Below are positions 43,172-51,439 of a DNA stretch of 64,000 bases, piece after piece (position 1 is the first letter of the stretch; each line of letters starts with the position of its first letter). The translations under genes were made by a program, and so were the position numbers. This DNA is from Aliihoeflea aestuarii (lineage in GTDB: Bacteria > Pseudomonadota > Alphaproteobacteria > Rhizobiales > Rhizobiaceae): NCBI RefSeq assembly GCF_024105665.1, contig NZ_JAAAMK010000008.1:62001-126000 (forward strand), given 5' to 3'. The notes below the pieces were generated by a model, which did no database searches, had not been told where the DNA came from, and worked only from the letters and a program-made list of their open reading frames with translations.

Positions 43172-45183
43172 GCCTGTTCCTTTTCGGGTGGTATGATCTC
43201 GGCGATCATCTGACCGCGATCCACCATCATGCCTTTGGACACCGCAACATTCGCGGCCATGCCGGAGGCAGATGCCTTGATGGAGATCTCGAGCTTCATT
43301 GATTCCAGGACCGCTACGACATCGCCCTCCGTTATCGCGTCGCCTTCGGACACTTTGACGTCGACGATCATTCCGGTTAGTGGCGAGACGACGATCCTTT
43401 CGGCAGCGCTGTCGCCGCCGGCCGAGGCCAAGGGTGGTGCCGGGCGGAAGACAAGCCGGCCCGGCGCAGCGTCGATCTCGATCACCTCGGAATGAAGGCG
43501 CGCGGTTGCCATGTCTACCGTCTCGCCACGCGCCACGCGCCACCGGCCCGGCGCGATCTCACGGCAGGAGAAAGTGAGGGCGGTACCGTCGCTGCCGTAG
43601 ACCGTGTAGGTGTCGCCGGAGCGGACCGGACCGACGCAGAGCTCCTCAAACCTTCCCGCTGCGTCGGTCAGCATCACGCGCTGGCCCGCCTCCATTGCGT
43701 CGCCGCCAAGGCCGAGCCGCCAGTTGGTAAAGAGGTCGCGGTTCGACCAAGGTTCGGCGGCGCCGTCTGAGCGCCCGCGGGTGACGAAAAGCACCGCTGC
43801 CATGGCCTTCCAGAGCCGGGCGCCCGGCACTTTCGCCGCCGCGGTCAGATCGTCCAGCCGCTCGTCGATCCAGCGGGTGTGGACGTTCATTTTCCCGAAA
43901 TCGGCGTTGCGGGCGAGCGCGGCGAGGAAGGCGCGGTTGGTCTCGACGCCTTCGACCGCGACATGATCCAGCGACAGCGCGAGCCGCGCCAGCGCTGTCT
44001 CGCGGTCGGGCGCGTGGATGATCAGCTTGGCGATCATCGGATCGTAGTAGGGGGTGACGGCATCGCCTACCTCGACGCCGCTGTCGATGCGCAGACCGTC
44101 GGGCAGGCTCAACGTGGTCAGCGTGCCGGTGGAAGGAGCGAATTGCATCGACGGGTCCTCGGCATAGAGCCGTGCCTCGATGGCGTGACCGTCAATCGTC
44201 AGATCGTCTTGCTTCAGGCCAAGGCCCGCACCCTCGGCAATACGCAGATGCAACGCCACGAGGTCGAGCCCGGTGATCGCCTCGGTCACGGGATGTTCCA
44301 CCTGGATGCGCGGGTTCACCTCGAGGAAAAAATAATCCTCGCCCGCCACCAGGAACTCCACCGTGCCGAGCCCGCGGTAGTCGAGCGTCTCCCCCAGCCG
44401 CACGGCGTCCTGGGCGATCCGTTCGAGCAGGTCGCGGGGCAGCCCCCAGGCGGGGGCTTCCTCGATCACCTTCTGATGCCGGCGCTGCAGCGTGCAATCG
44501 CGCTCGAAAAGATGCACGACGTGGCCCTTGCCATCGCCGGCGATCTGCACCTCCACATGGCGGGCCTCGGGGAGGAACCGTTCCAGCAGGAGACCTTCCG
44601 AGCCGAAGGTAGACTTCGCCTCGCGCAGCGCACCCTCGATGTCGGTCATCAGGGTCTTTTCGTCTGCCACCAACCGCTGTCCACGTCCGCCGCCGCCGCC
44701 CACGGCCTTGAGCAGCACGGGCAGCCCCATCCGGCGCACTTCGGCGGCGATTTGATCGGGATCGGACAGGGCGCCCGCGGCGCCCGAGATCACCGGCAGG
44801 CCGGCCGCGATGGCGGCATCCTTGGCGCTGGCCTTGTCGCCGAACCGTTCCAGGGTTTCCGGCGTCGGTCCGATGAAGATCAGACCGGCGGCCTCGACCG
44901 CGCGGGCGAATTCGGGGTTCTCGGCGAGGAAACCGTAGCCGGGATGGACGGCGTCGGCCCCGGTGGCCTTCGCCGCGGCCAGCACGGCGTCGATGCGTAG
45001 ATAGCTTTCCGAGGCCGGCCCGCCGCCGATGCAGATCGAGTGGCCGATCTCGCGCACGTGGAGCGCGTTTACGTCGGCTTCGGAATGTACGGCGACAGGC
45101 CGGACGCCCCGTATCCGCGCCGTGCGGGCGATCCGGCAGGCGATTTCGCCGCGGTTGGCGATGAGAAGCGTCTTGATCTTCAC
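43168..45183 (-). CDS. Acyl-CoA carboxylase, biotin carboxylase/BCCP subunit (operon B)
   Basis: 671 residues. The start is GTG at 45183, ten bases after the carboxyltransferase stop and after GAGGCGG, exactly as in operon A; a longer frame into the upstream gene was rejected. The ATP-grasp loop GGGGGRGQRL and the biotinyl motif VLESMKLE are present. Its stop overlaps the HMG-CoA-lyase-like start. Confidence 0.93.
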   Translation of the reverse strand: MKIKTLLIANRGEIACRIARTARIRGVRPVAVHSEADVNALHVREIGHSICIGGGPASESYLRIDAVLAAAKATGADAVHPGYGFLAENPEFARAVEAAGLIFIGPTPETLERFGDKASAKDAAIAAGLPVISGAAGALSDPDQIAAEVRRMGLPVLLKAVGGGGGRGQRLVADEKTLMTDIEGALREAKSTFGSEGLLLERFLPEARHVEVQIAGDGKGHVVHLFERDCTLQRRHQKVIEEAPAWGLPRDLLERIAQDAVRLGETLDYRGLGTVEFLVAGEDYFFLEVNPRIQVEHPVTEAITGLDLVALHLRIAEGAGLGLKQDDLTIDGHAIEARLYAEDPSMQFAPSTGTLTTLSLPDGLRIDSGVEVGDAVTPYYDPMIAKLIIHAPDRETALARLALSLDHVAVEGVETNRAFLAALARNADFGKMNVHTRWIDERLDDLTAAAKVPGARLWKAMAAVLFVTRGRSDGAAEPWSNRDLFTNWRLGLGGDAMEAGQRVMLTDAAGRFEELCVGPVRSGDTYTVYGSDGTALTFSCREIAPGRWRVARGETVDMATARLHSEVIEIDAAPGRLVFRPAPPLASAGGDSAAERIVVSPLTGMIVDVKVSEGDAITEGDVVAVLESMKLEISIKASASGMAANVAVSKGMMVDRGQMIAEIIPPEKEQA

Positions 45184-45193
45184 TGTCACCGCC

Positions 45194-46801
45194 TCACATC
45201 CTGAACACGCCGAAATGGGTTTCGACCTTTGGTCGCCGTGAGGTGATGTCGAGCAGCAGCGCCATGACCTCACGGGTCTCGCAGGGCTCGATCACGCTGT
45301 CGACCCAGAGGTTCGAGGCGAAGTTGTAGGCGCCCTGGAAATCCTCGTATTCCTTGCGGATAGGCGCCTTGAAGGCCTCTTCCTCCTCCTTCGTCCATGT
45401 CTTGCCCTCGCGCTCGTTGATCTGGGCGCGCACCTGGGCCAATACGCTCGCCGCCTGTTCCGGCCCCATGATCGCAGCGCGGCCGGTCGGCCAGGCGAAC
45501 ATCGCGTCGGGCTGGAAGGGGCGGCCCAACATGGCCAGGTATCCTGCTCCGTAAGAACCCCCGGTGATGATGGTGAACTTCGGCACCCGCGCCGAGGACA
45601 TGGTGGTGATCATCTTGGCGCCCGCCTTGGCGATTCCCATCTGCTCGACCTCGCGGCCCACCATGAAGCCGTTGACATCGGCCAGGAACAGCAGCGGAAT
45701 ATCGCGCTGCACGCAGAGATTGATGAAATGCGTGGCCTTCAGCGCCGCTTCGACGAACAGCACGCCGGTATTGGCGAGAATCCCCACCTCGTGCCCGTGA
45801 ATGCGGCCCCAGCCGGTCATCAAAGTGTCGCCGTAGAGCGGTTTGAACTCGTGGAAATCGCTGCCGTCGACCAGCCGCGCCACGATCTCGCGGTTCTCGG
45901 TGGGTACTTTGGGGTCCCGGCTGACGATGCCGTAGATCTCTTCTACCGCGTAGGCCGGGTCGCGCGGCGACGCCGGCGTCTTGCGCGGGGAGTGCTTCTC
46001 GCCCAGGTGCTTGACGATTTCTCGCGTAATGGCGAGCGCGTGGGCGTCGTCCTCGGCGAGATGGTCGGTCACGCCCGAGACCGAGCAGTGCATCTTGCCG
46101 CCGCCGAGGGTCTCGTTGTCGACCTTCTCCCCAGTGGCGGCGAAGGTGAGTTCCGGCCCGCCGAGATACATGAAGCCCTGGCCGCGCACGATGACCACCT
46201 CGTCGCAAAGCGCCGGGATATAGGCGCCGCCGGCGGTGCAGGGGCCCATGACCACGGCGATCTGCGGCACGCCGTCGCCCGACATCCCGACCTGGTTGTG
46301 AAATATCGAGCCGAACTGGCCCTCGTCGGGAAAGATGTTCTCCTGGTCAGGCAAAAACGCGCCGCCGGAATCGACCAGTGTGACGACCGGCAGGCGATTG
46401 GCCCAGGCGATCTGCTGGGCGCGCACGTGCTTACGGCAGGTCATGCCGAAATAGGTGCCGCCCTTCACCGTGGCGTCGTTGGCGATGATCATGCAGTGGC
46501 GGCCCTCAATCACGCCGATGCCAGTGATGATGCCCGCGCCGGGCGGCACGCCGTCGTACTTGTCGAGCCCGGCGAGTTCGCCGAGCTCGAGGAACGGCGT
46601 GCCCGGGTCGATCAGCCGCTCGACGCGCTCGCGCGGCAGGAACTTGCCCTTCTTCACGTGGCGCGCCCGTGCGCTTTCCGGCCCGCCGACGCGTTGGCTG
46701 AGCCGCAGCGCGTGCAGCTCGGCCACTTTGGCGCGGTAATGCGTGTCATTGGCCCGGAAGTCTTCCGACCCGGTGTCGACCACGGATTTCAGCTTCGTCA
46801 T
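45194..46801 (-). CDS. Acyl-CoA carboxylase, carboxyltransferase subunit (operon B)
   Basis: 535 residues, identical in length to the operon A subunit. GPCTAGGAYIP and GGSYGAGYLAM are conserved. The ATG overlaps the ligase stop (ATGA), the same junction as in operon A. The two beta subunits match at roughly nine in ten positions over the N-terminal half by eye, so they probably share a substrate class. Confidence 0.93.
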   Translation of the reverse strand: MTKLKSVVDTGSEDFRANDTHYRAKVAELHALRLSQRVGGPESARARHVKKGKFLPRERVERLIDPGTPFLELGELAGLDKYDGVPPGAGIITGIGVIEGRHCMIIANDATVKGGTYFGMTCRKHVRAQQIAWANRLPVVTLVDSGGAFLPDQENIFPDEGQFGSIFHNQVGMSGDGVPQIAVVMGPCTAGGAYIPALCDEVVIVRGQGFMYLGGPELTFAATGEKVDNETLGGGKMHCSVSGVTDHLAEDDAHALAITREIVKHLGEKHSPRKTPASPRDPAYAVEEIYGIVSRDPKVPTENREIVARLVDGSDFHEFKPLYGDTLMTGWGRIHGHEVGILANTGVLFVEAALKATHFINLCVQRDIPLLFLADVNGFMVGREVEQMGIAKAGAKMITTMSSARVPKFTIITGGSYGAGYLAMLGRPFQPDAMFAWPTGRAAIMGPEQAASVLAQVRAQINEREGKTWTKEEEEAFKAPIRKEYEDFQGAYNFASNLWVDSVIEPCETREVMALLLDITSRRPKVETHFGVFRM

Positions 46802-48189
46802 GGCAGATCGGGGTACTTTCTCAACACGAAGGCCACTTTGGCCGCGCCCGGCTTTTCGAAGGTGTTGGCATCGACGATCCGGACATCGGCCCGGAACACC
46901 AGGGCGTCGCGCAGGCGCTGCTCGATCTTCTTCTTCAGGTTCGCGTCACCATCTCGGTCGCGGTCGGGACCGCGTTCGACGATGATCTTCAGTGGTTCTT
47001 GCGTGGTGTGGCCCTCGAAATCGGCCACCACACGCATCACGCCGTTCGTTTGCGGCACCATCTCGTTGACGATGCTGTTGATCGCCGAGGGAAACACGTT
47101 GGCCCCGCGCACGATCAGCATGTCGTCGGTGCGCCCTGTGCAGCGGATCTTGGGACCCGACCGGCCGCAGGCGCAGGTCGTGCCCAAGACCTCGATGAAA
47201 TCGCCAGAGCGGAAGCGCACCAGCGGGCTCGCCCGGCGGCCGAGGGCGGTGTAGATCATCTCGCCACTGGCGCCCTCCGCCCAAGGGATGATCTTGCCGG
47301 TCTCGGGATCGAGCAGTTCGGTCAAAACGTAGTCCATGTTGACCATGTGCATGCCCGACTGCTGGTCACACTCGGCCCAGTAGGTCACGCCCAGGTCGGT
47401 ACCGCCCAGCATCTCGGTGCACTTGGCGCCCCACAGTTTTTCGATCTTGGCGCGGATCGCCGGAATGCCGCCGCCCGGCTCCCCGCCGACGACGACTCGT
47501 TCCACGCCCAGTCTGCTCGCTGGAACGCCCAGCACCTCTTCGGCCTTTTCGGCCAGGTGGATCACGAAATTCGGCGCCCCGACGACGCAGCGCGGGCGCG
47601 TGTCGGCGCAGGCGCGCAGGAGCCGGTCGGCGCCGCCGTCGGCTCCCACCGGCACGTCGATGGAGCCCATATATTGCAGGCCTTGCATCACCGGGATGCC
47701 GCCTACGAAGCCCTTGGCGAGCGAGAAGGCGTGCAGCACCATGTCGCCGGGCCGCACGCCGTTGGCGAAGAAGCAGCGCGCCGTCATCTCGTGCCACATC
47801 TCGGCATCGGATTCTGTCAACGCCACGTAGGAGGGGCTGCCGGTCGTCCCCGAGGACGCCTGCATCTGGATGATGTCTTCCACGGGCGCGGCGCGGTGGC
47901 GGCCGAAAGGCGGCTCGGCCGACAGGCTTTCGCGTATCTCGGTCTTGTAGGTGAAGGGCAGCCTCTGCAGATCCTCAATGGTGCGGATCTCATCGAAATC
48001 GATGCCGGCCGCATCGAACTTGTCTTGGTAGAAGGGCGAGTTGGCCTTGAGATAGGCCATCTGCTCGACCAGCCGCTCCTCCTGGATGCGGCGCACCTCG
48101 TCGAGCGGCATACCCTCGATCTCGTGCCAGAACCGGTCGTTGGCCTTCGCGCCGGCATCGGCCCGCCGGAAGCGCATTCCGTGTTGCAT
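46798..48189 (-). CDS. PaaK-like phenylacetate-CoA ligase family protein (operon B, complete)
   Basis: 463 residues. The nucleotide-binding motif is ASSGTTGSPS (residues 111-120), the adenylate loop is GGEPGGGIP, and the C-terminal GRTDDMLIVRG is present. CACGRSGPK carries the family Cys pattern. GGGAGGAAAGC precedes the ATG. It is the first gene of operon B proper, 24 bases after the ACAD at 48214. It represents the full-length form of the partial ligase at the window start. Confidence 0.92.
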   Translation of the reverse strand: MQHGMRFRRADAGAKANDRFWHEIEGMPLDEVRRIQEERLVEQMAYLKANSPFYQDKFDAAGIDFDEIRTIEDLQRLPFTYKTEIRESLSAEPPFGRHRAAPVEDIIQMQASSGTTGSPSYVALTESDAEMWHEMTARCFFANGVRPGDMVLHAFSLAKGFVGGIPVMQGLQYMGSIDVPVGADGGADRLLRACADTRPRCVVGAPNFVIHLAEKAEEVLGVPASRLGVERVVVGGEPGGGIPAIRAKIEKLWGAKCTEMLGGTDLGVTYWAECDQQSGMHMVNMDYVLTELLDPETGKIIPWAEGASGEMIYTALGRRASPLVRFRSGDFIEVLGTTCACGRSGPKIRCTGRTDDMLIVRGANVFPSAINSIVNEMVPQTNGVMRVVADFEGHTTQEPLKIIVERGPDRDRDGDANLKKKIEQRLRDALVFRADVRIVDANTFEKPGAAKVAFVLRKYPDLP

Positions 48190-48213
48190 GCTTTCCTCCC
48201 TGGGTTTTCGCGA

Positions 48214-49374
48214 TCAGTACGACCGCGGCAGACCCATTACCTTCTCGCCAATAAAGCTGAGGCACAGTTCACGGTTCACCGGCGCGGTGCGTAGCAGGCG
48301 CACCAACGGATAAAGCTCGTACAGCCCGGTATCTTCCGTGAAACCCGACCCGCCATGCGCCTGAAGGGCGGCGTCCACGGCTTCGATCCCGGCCTCGGCG
48401 GCGGCATATTTCGCCATGTTCGACGAGGCGCCGGCCGAAAGCTTGTTGTCGAATTCCCAGGCCGCGCGGCGGGTCATCAGGCTCGCCATTTCCACGGCCG
48501 TGTGGGCCTTGGCCAGCGGATGCTGCACGCCCTGGTGCGCGCCGATCGGCTGACCAAAGACGTTGCGCTCGCAAGCATAGGCCACTGCCTTCCGTAGGGC
48601 GAACCGGCCAATGCCGCAGCAAAGCGCCGCCAGGATGATGCGTTCGGGATTGAGCGAATCGAACAGGATCGAAAAGCCGTCGTCCACCTCGCCCACGACA
48701 TCCTCGGGACCGAGATCCACCTCGTCGAAGAACAGCGTCCATTGTTCTTCCGGGAGCGGGATTGAAACCTTCACCCGCTGCATTTCTACGCCGTTCTTCT
48801 TCAGGTCCACGGCGAACAGGGTGAAGCCGTCGGTCTTGCGGGAGACCTCGGTGTGAGGCTTGGTGCGCGCCACCACGAGGCAGTAGTCGGAGACGTCGGC
48901 GCCGGTGATGAAGGTCTTTTCCCCCGTTAGCGCAAAACGGTTGCCCTTGCGCCTGGCAAGCGTCGTGGCCTTGATCGTGTTGGACCCGGCGCCCGGTTCG
49001 GTGATCGCGAAGCAGAACTGGATCTCGCCCCGGCACGCGGCCGGCAGGAGTTCCCTGCGGTGGAACTCGGTCCCGTGGCTGGCGATATGCGCCAGCGACA
49101 TGGTGGGGCCGACCACCATCATCAGGAGCGGGATGCCGTGGTTCGCCGTGCCCTCCATGAAGAGCGCCATCTCGGTCATGCCGAGACCGGCGCCGCCATA
49201 TTCCTCGGGTACCATGATGCCGAGAAAGCCGTCCTCGGCGATCTGCTGGAACATCTCTTTGGGAAAGGCGTGCCGGCGGGCGTGATCCAGCCAGTAGGCG
49301 TTGTCGAATTTCTGCGCGAGCTGGGCGCCGTAATCGTAGATCTGGCGCTGCTCATCGTTGAGCGTGAAGTCCAT
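48214..49374 (-). CDS. Acyl-CoA dehydrogenase
   Basis: 386 residues beginning MDFTLNDEQRQIYDYGAQ; an upstream frame extension overlapping the hydratase was rejected. AITEPGAGSNT is the FAD/substrate segment. The C-terminal YPLVRLLRTAPVNRELCLSF lacks Glu at the MCAD position, while SLNPERIILA has an acid at the isovaleryl-CoA dehydrogenase position. It lies in line with operon B and is probably co-transcribed. Confidence 0.9.
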   Translation of the reverse strand: MDFTLNDEQRQIYDYGAQLAQKFDNAYWLDHARRHAFPKEMFQQIAEDGFLGIMVPEEYGGAGLGMTEMALFMEGTANHGIPLLMMVVGPTMSLAHIASHGTEFHRRELLPAACRGEIQFCFAITEPGAGSNTIKATTLARRKGNRFALTGEKTFITGADVSDYCLVVARTKPHTEVSRKTDGFTLFAVDLKKNGVEMQRVKVSIPLPEEQWTLFFDEVDLGPEDVVGEVDDGFSILFDSLNPERIILAALCCGIGRFALRKAVAYACERNVFGQPIGAHQGVQHPLAKAHTAVEMASLMTRRAAWEFDNKLSAGASSNMAKYAAAEAGIEAVDAALQAHGGSGFTEDTGLYELYPLVRLLRTAPVNRELCLSFIGEKVMGLPRSY

Positions 49375-49388
49375 TCCCGCACCTCTTG

Positions 49389-50168
49389 TCAGGCTTTGAA
49401 GGCCGGCGCGCGCCGGCTTTCGAATGCGTCCAGCCCTTCGGCCACGTCGTCGCTTCGTAGCGCACGCACGGCAGCGTCGCGCTCCAGCCGCATCTGCTGG
49501 TCGAGGCCCATGTCGGCGCCTTCGCGTGCCAGGCGCTTCATCTCGGCAATGCCGGGCCGTGAGCGGGTGGCGATCGTCAGGCAGTAGTTTAACGCCTCCT
49601 GGCGCAGCTCTTGGTCCAGTACGACGTAATTCACCAGTCCGGCTTGCTTCGCCTCTGCCGCCGTCAGCCAGCGGGCCGAGAACATCAGATCGAGCGCCCG
49701 GCGCAAGCCAATCAGCCGGGTCAGCCGCTGGCTGCCGCCCCAGCCAGGGATCAGCCCGAACTGCGCGTGCTGGTCGCCGAACTGAGCGCTTTCCGCAGCG
49801 AAACAGACATCGCAGGACAGCATCAGCTCGAGCCCGCCGGCCAGGCAAAGGCCCTGCACCGAGACGACCACGGGGAGACGGCTCTGTTCCAGCCTGCGAA
49901 GCCCTTCCATCCCAAAGGCGATGAAGTGGTCCAGCGTCTGCGCATCGCTCATCTTGCCTTTCACCTCGGTCAGGTCGGCGCCGGTGCAGAAGTGCTTTCC
50001 CTGTGCGCAGATCAGGATCGAGCGGATGTCGCGGTCGGCCTCAAAGCTTTCGCGGGCCCTGGAGATACACTCGTGGACCTCCAGCGAAAGGCAGTTGAAC
50101 TTGTCGGGGCGGGCGAGCTCGATAATGCCGACGCTGCCCTCGGCGCTGACATTGACGGGAACGCTCAT
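49389..50168 (-). CDS. Enoyl-CoA hydratase/isomerase (crotonase) family protein
   Basis: 259 residues with GKHFCTGADLTEV and QGLCLAGGLELMLSCD oxyanion-hole segments and FGLIPGWGGSQRL, which resembles the usual crotonase stretch but lacks an obvious catalytic Glu there. The ATG overlaps the stop of the preceding ACAD gene (ATGA), and 14 bases separate it from the next ACAD. It probably hydrates or isomerises the product of one of its ACAD neighbours. Confidence 0.88.
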   Translation of the reverse strand: MSVPVNVSAEGSVGIIELARPDKFNCLSLEVHECISRARESFEADRDIRSILICAQGKHFCTGADLTEVKGKMSDAQTLDHFIAFGMEGLRRLEQSRLPVVVSVQGLCLAGGLELMLSCDVCFAAESAQFGDQHAQFGLIPGWGGSQRLTRLIGLRRALDLMFSARWLTAAEAKQAGLVNYVVLDQELRQEALNYCLTIATRSRPGIAEMKRLAREGADMGLDQQMRLERDAAVRALRSDDVAEGLDAFESRRAPAFKA

Positions 50169-51346
50169 CTCGCGCCTCCCTTGGCCTTCTTGTCGTATTG
50201 CAGCGCCATGCGGCCGACCTTCTCGCGCGCGATGACGAGCTTCTGGATTTGCGCGGTACCGTCGCCGATCTGCAGGCCCAGAACATCGTTGTAGCGCTGA
50301 TGGTGAGGCAGGTCGGTGGTGTAGCCGTAGTGGCCATGCAGGATCAGGCACTGATAGATGATCTCGCACGCGGTTTTCGGCACGTACCACTTGCACATCG
50401 CCGCCTCCTTGGTGTGCGGCAGGCCGCGGTCGCGCAGATCGAGCGTGTAGTAGCAAAGCTGTCGCATCATGGTAAGCTGCGTTTCGGCCTCGGCCAGCGG
50501 GAAGCTGACCCCCTGATACTGCGCCAGCGGCGCACCAAAGGCTTCGCGTTCCTGCACATAGGTCCAGGTCTCGTCTACCGAGGCCCGCGCCGCGCCCAGA
50601 CATTCCAGCCCGATCAGCGCTCGGGAATAGTCGAAGCCAGCCATGATCGTGCCGAAGGCACGATCCTGCTCGGCCATCAGGCATTGGGAGGGGACGAAGA
50701 CGTCGTCAAAGAAGACCGAACCGCGCCCCACGGGCTTGGTCCCGATGTCGTCGAAATGCGTGCGGTTGATGCCATTTTCATTCAGGTCCACGAGGAACGC
50801 ACTGACGCCCCGCGATCCGCCCTCGGGATCGCCGGTACGGGCAAAGACCACCGCCGCGTCGGCCTGCGCGGCAAAGCTCATCGACGTCTTCTCGCCGTTC
50901 AGCCGCCAGCCGTTGCCGGATTTGGCGGCCCTGAGTTGCAGGTTCGCCGCGTCCGATCCGCCGCGCGGCTCGGTCAATCCCAACCCTATCACCGCCTCAC
51001 CCGCCGTGACGCGGGGCACCCATTCCTTGGCGATGTCGGGCAAGGCGTGTTTCGCGACCATGCCGCCCATCAGCGACCCCAGAAGCTGGATGTAGCTGAC
51101 ATTGAAATCGGCGCGCGCGATTTCCTCGACGATCAATCCGGCCGTGACGGAGCTCTCGCCCAACCCGCCGAACTCCTCGGGCAGATCGGCGCCGATCAGC
51201 CCAAGCGCCCCCATCTCCTTGATGAGCCCGCGATCCATCACGTGCTCGGTTGCCCGCTTCTGATAGCTCTCGGCCAGCTTTTCACGTGCGAAACGCTGTG
51301 CTGTCTCTCGAAAGGCCTGCTGGTCATCTGTCGGTTGAAACTGCAC
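50165..51346 (-). CDS. Acyl-CoA dehydrogenase (Asp-type active site)
   Basis: 393 residues. The GTG start follows GGGAGGGCTATCA. The middle domain has GLTEPRGGSDAAN. At the MCAD Glu376 position the sequence is IGDGTAQIQKLVIARE, an Asp in place of Glu. By memory this resembles cyclohexanecarboxyl-CoA-type dehydrogenases, but that is only a suggestion. It is the first gene of the minus-strand run leading into operon B and diverges from the flavoenzyme at 51440 across the operator at 51390. Confidence 0.87.
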   Translation of the reverse strand: MQFQPTDDQQAFRETAQRFAREKLAESYQKRATEHVMDRGLIKEMGALGLIGADLPEEFGGLGESSVTAGLIVEEIARADFNVSYIQLLGSLMGGMVAKHALPDIAKEWVPRVTAGEAVIGLGLTEPRGGSDAANLQLRAAKSGNGWRLNGEKTSMSFAAQADAAVVFARTGDPEGGSRGVSAFLVDLNENGINRTHFDDIGTKPVGRGSVFFDDVFVPSQCLMAEQDRAFGTIMAGFDYSRALIGLECLGAARASVDETWTYVQEREAFGAPLAQYQGVSFPLAEAETQLTMMRQLCYYTLDLRDRGLPHTKEAAMCKWYVPKTACEIIYQCLILHGHYGYTTDLPHHQRYNDVLGLQIGDGTAQIQKLVIAREKVGRMALQYDKKAKGGAR

Positions 51347-51377
51347 GTGATAGCCCTCCCGAGCCTGTGAATCTCAC

Positions 51378-51406
51378 TTCCCAAAGAACCTAACAAACGT
51401 TAGAAT
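51378..51406. promoter_or_regulatory. Perfect inverted-repeat operator in a divergent promoter
   Basis: CTAAC-AAAC-GTTAG at 51390-51403 is a perfect 5-4-5 inverted repeat within the 93-base gap between the minus-strand ACAD and the plus-strand flavoenzyme. A possible -10 for the plus strand, TAGAAT (51401-51406), overlaps it; the -35 is weak (TTCCCA, 51378-51383). The repeat is the strongest of three similar sites in the window. Confidence 0.6.
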
Positions 51407-51439
51407 ACTTGGCAAGATGCAATGGGAGGTAACGTGGAT

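Noticed and set aside
45728-47254. Long plus-strand open frame (508 codons) opposite the operon B carboxyltransferase and ligase
   Set aside because: Shadow of two confident minus-strand genes, with low-complexity His/Asp/Arg-rich composition and no domain.
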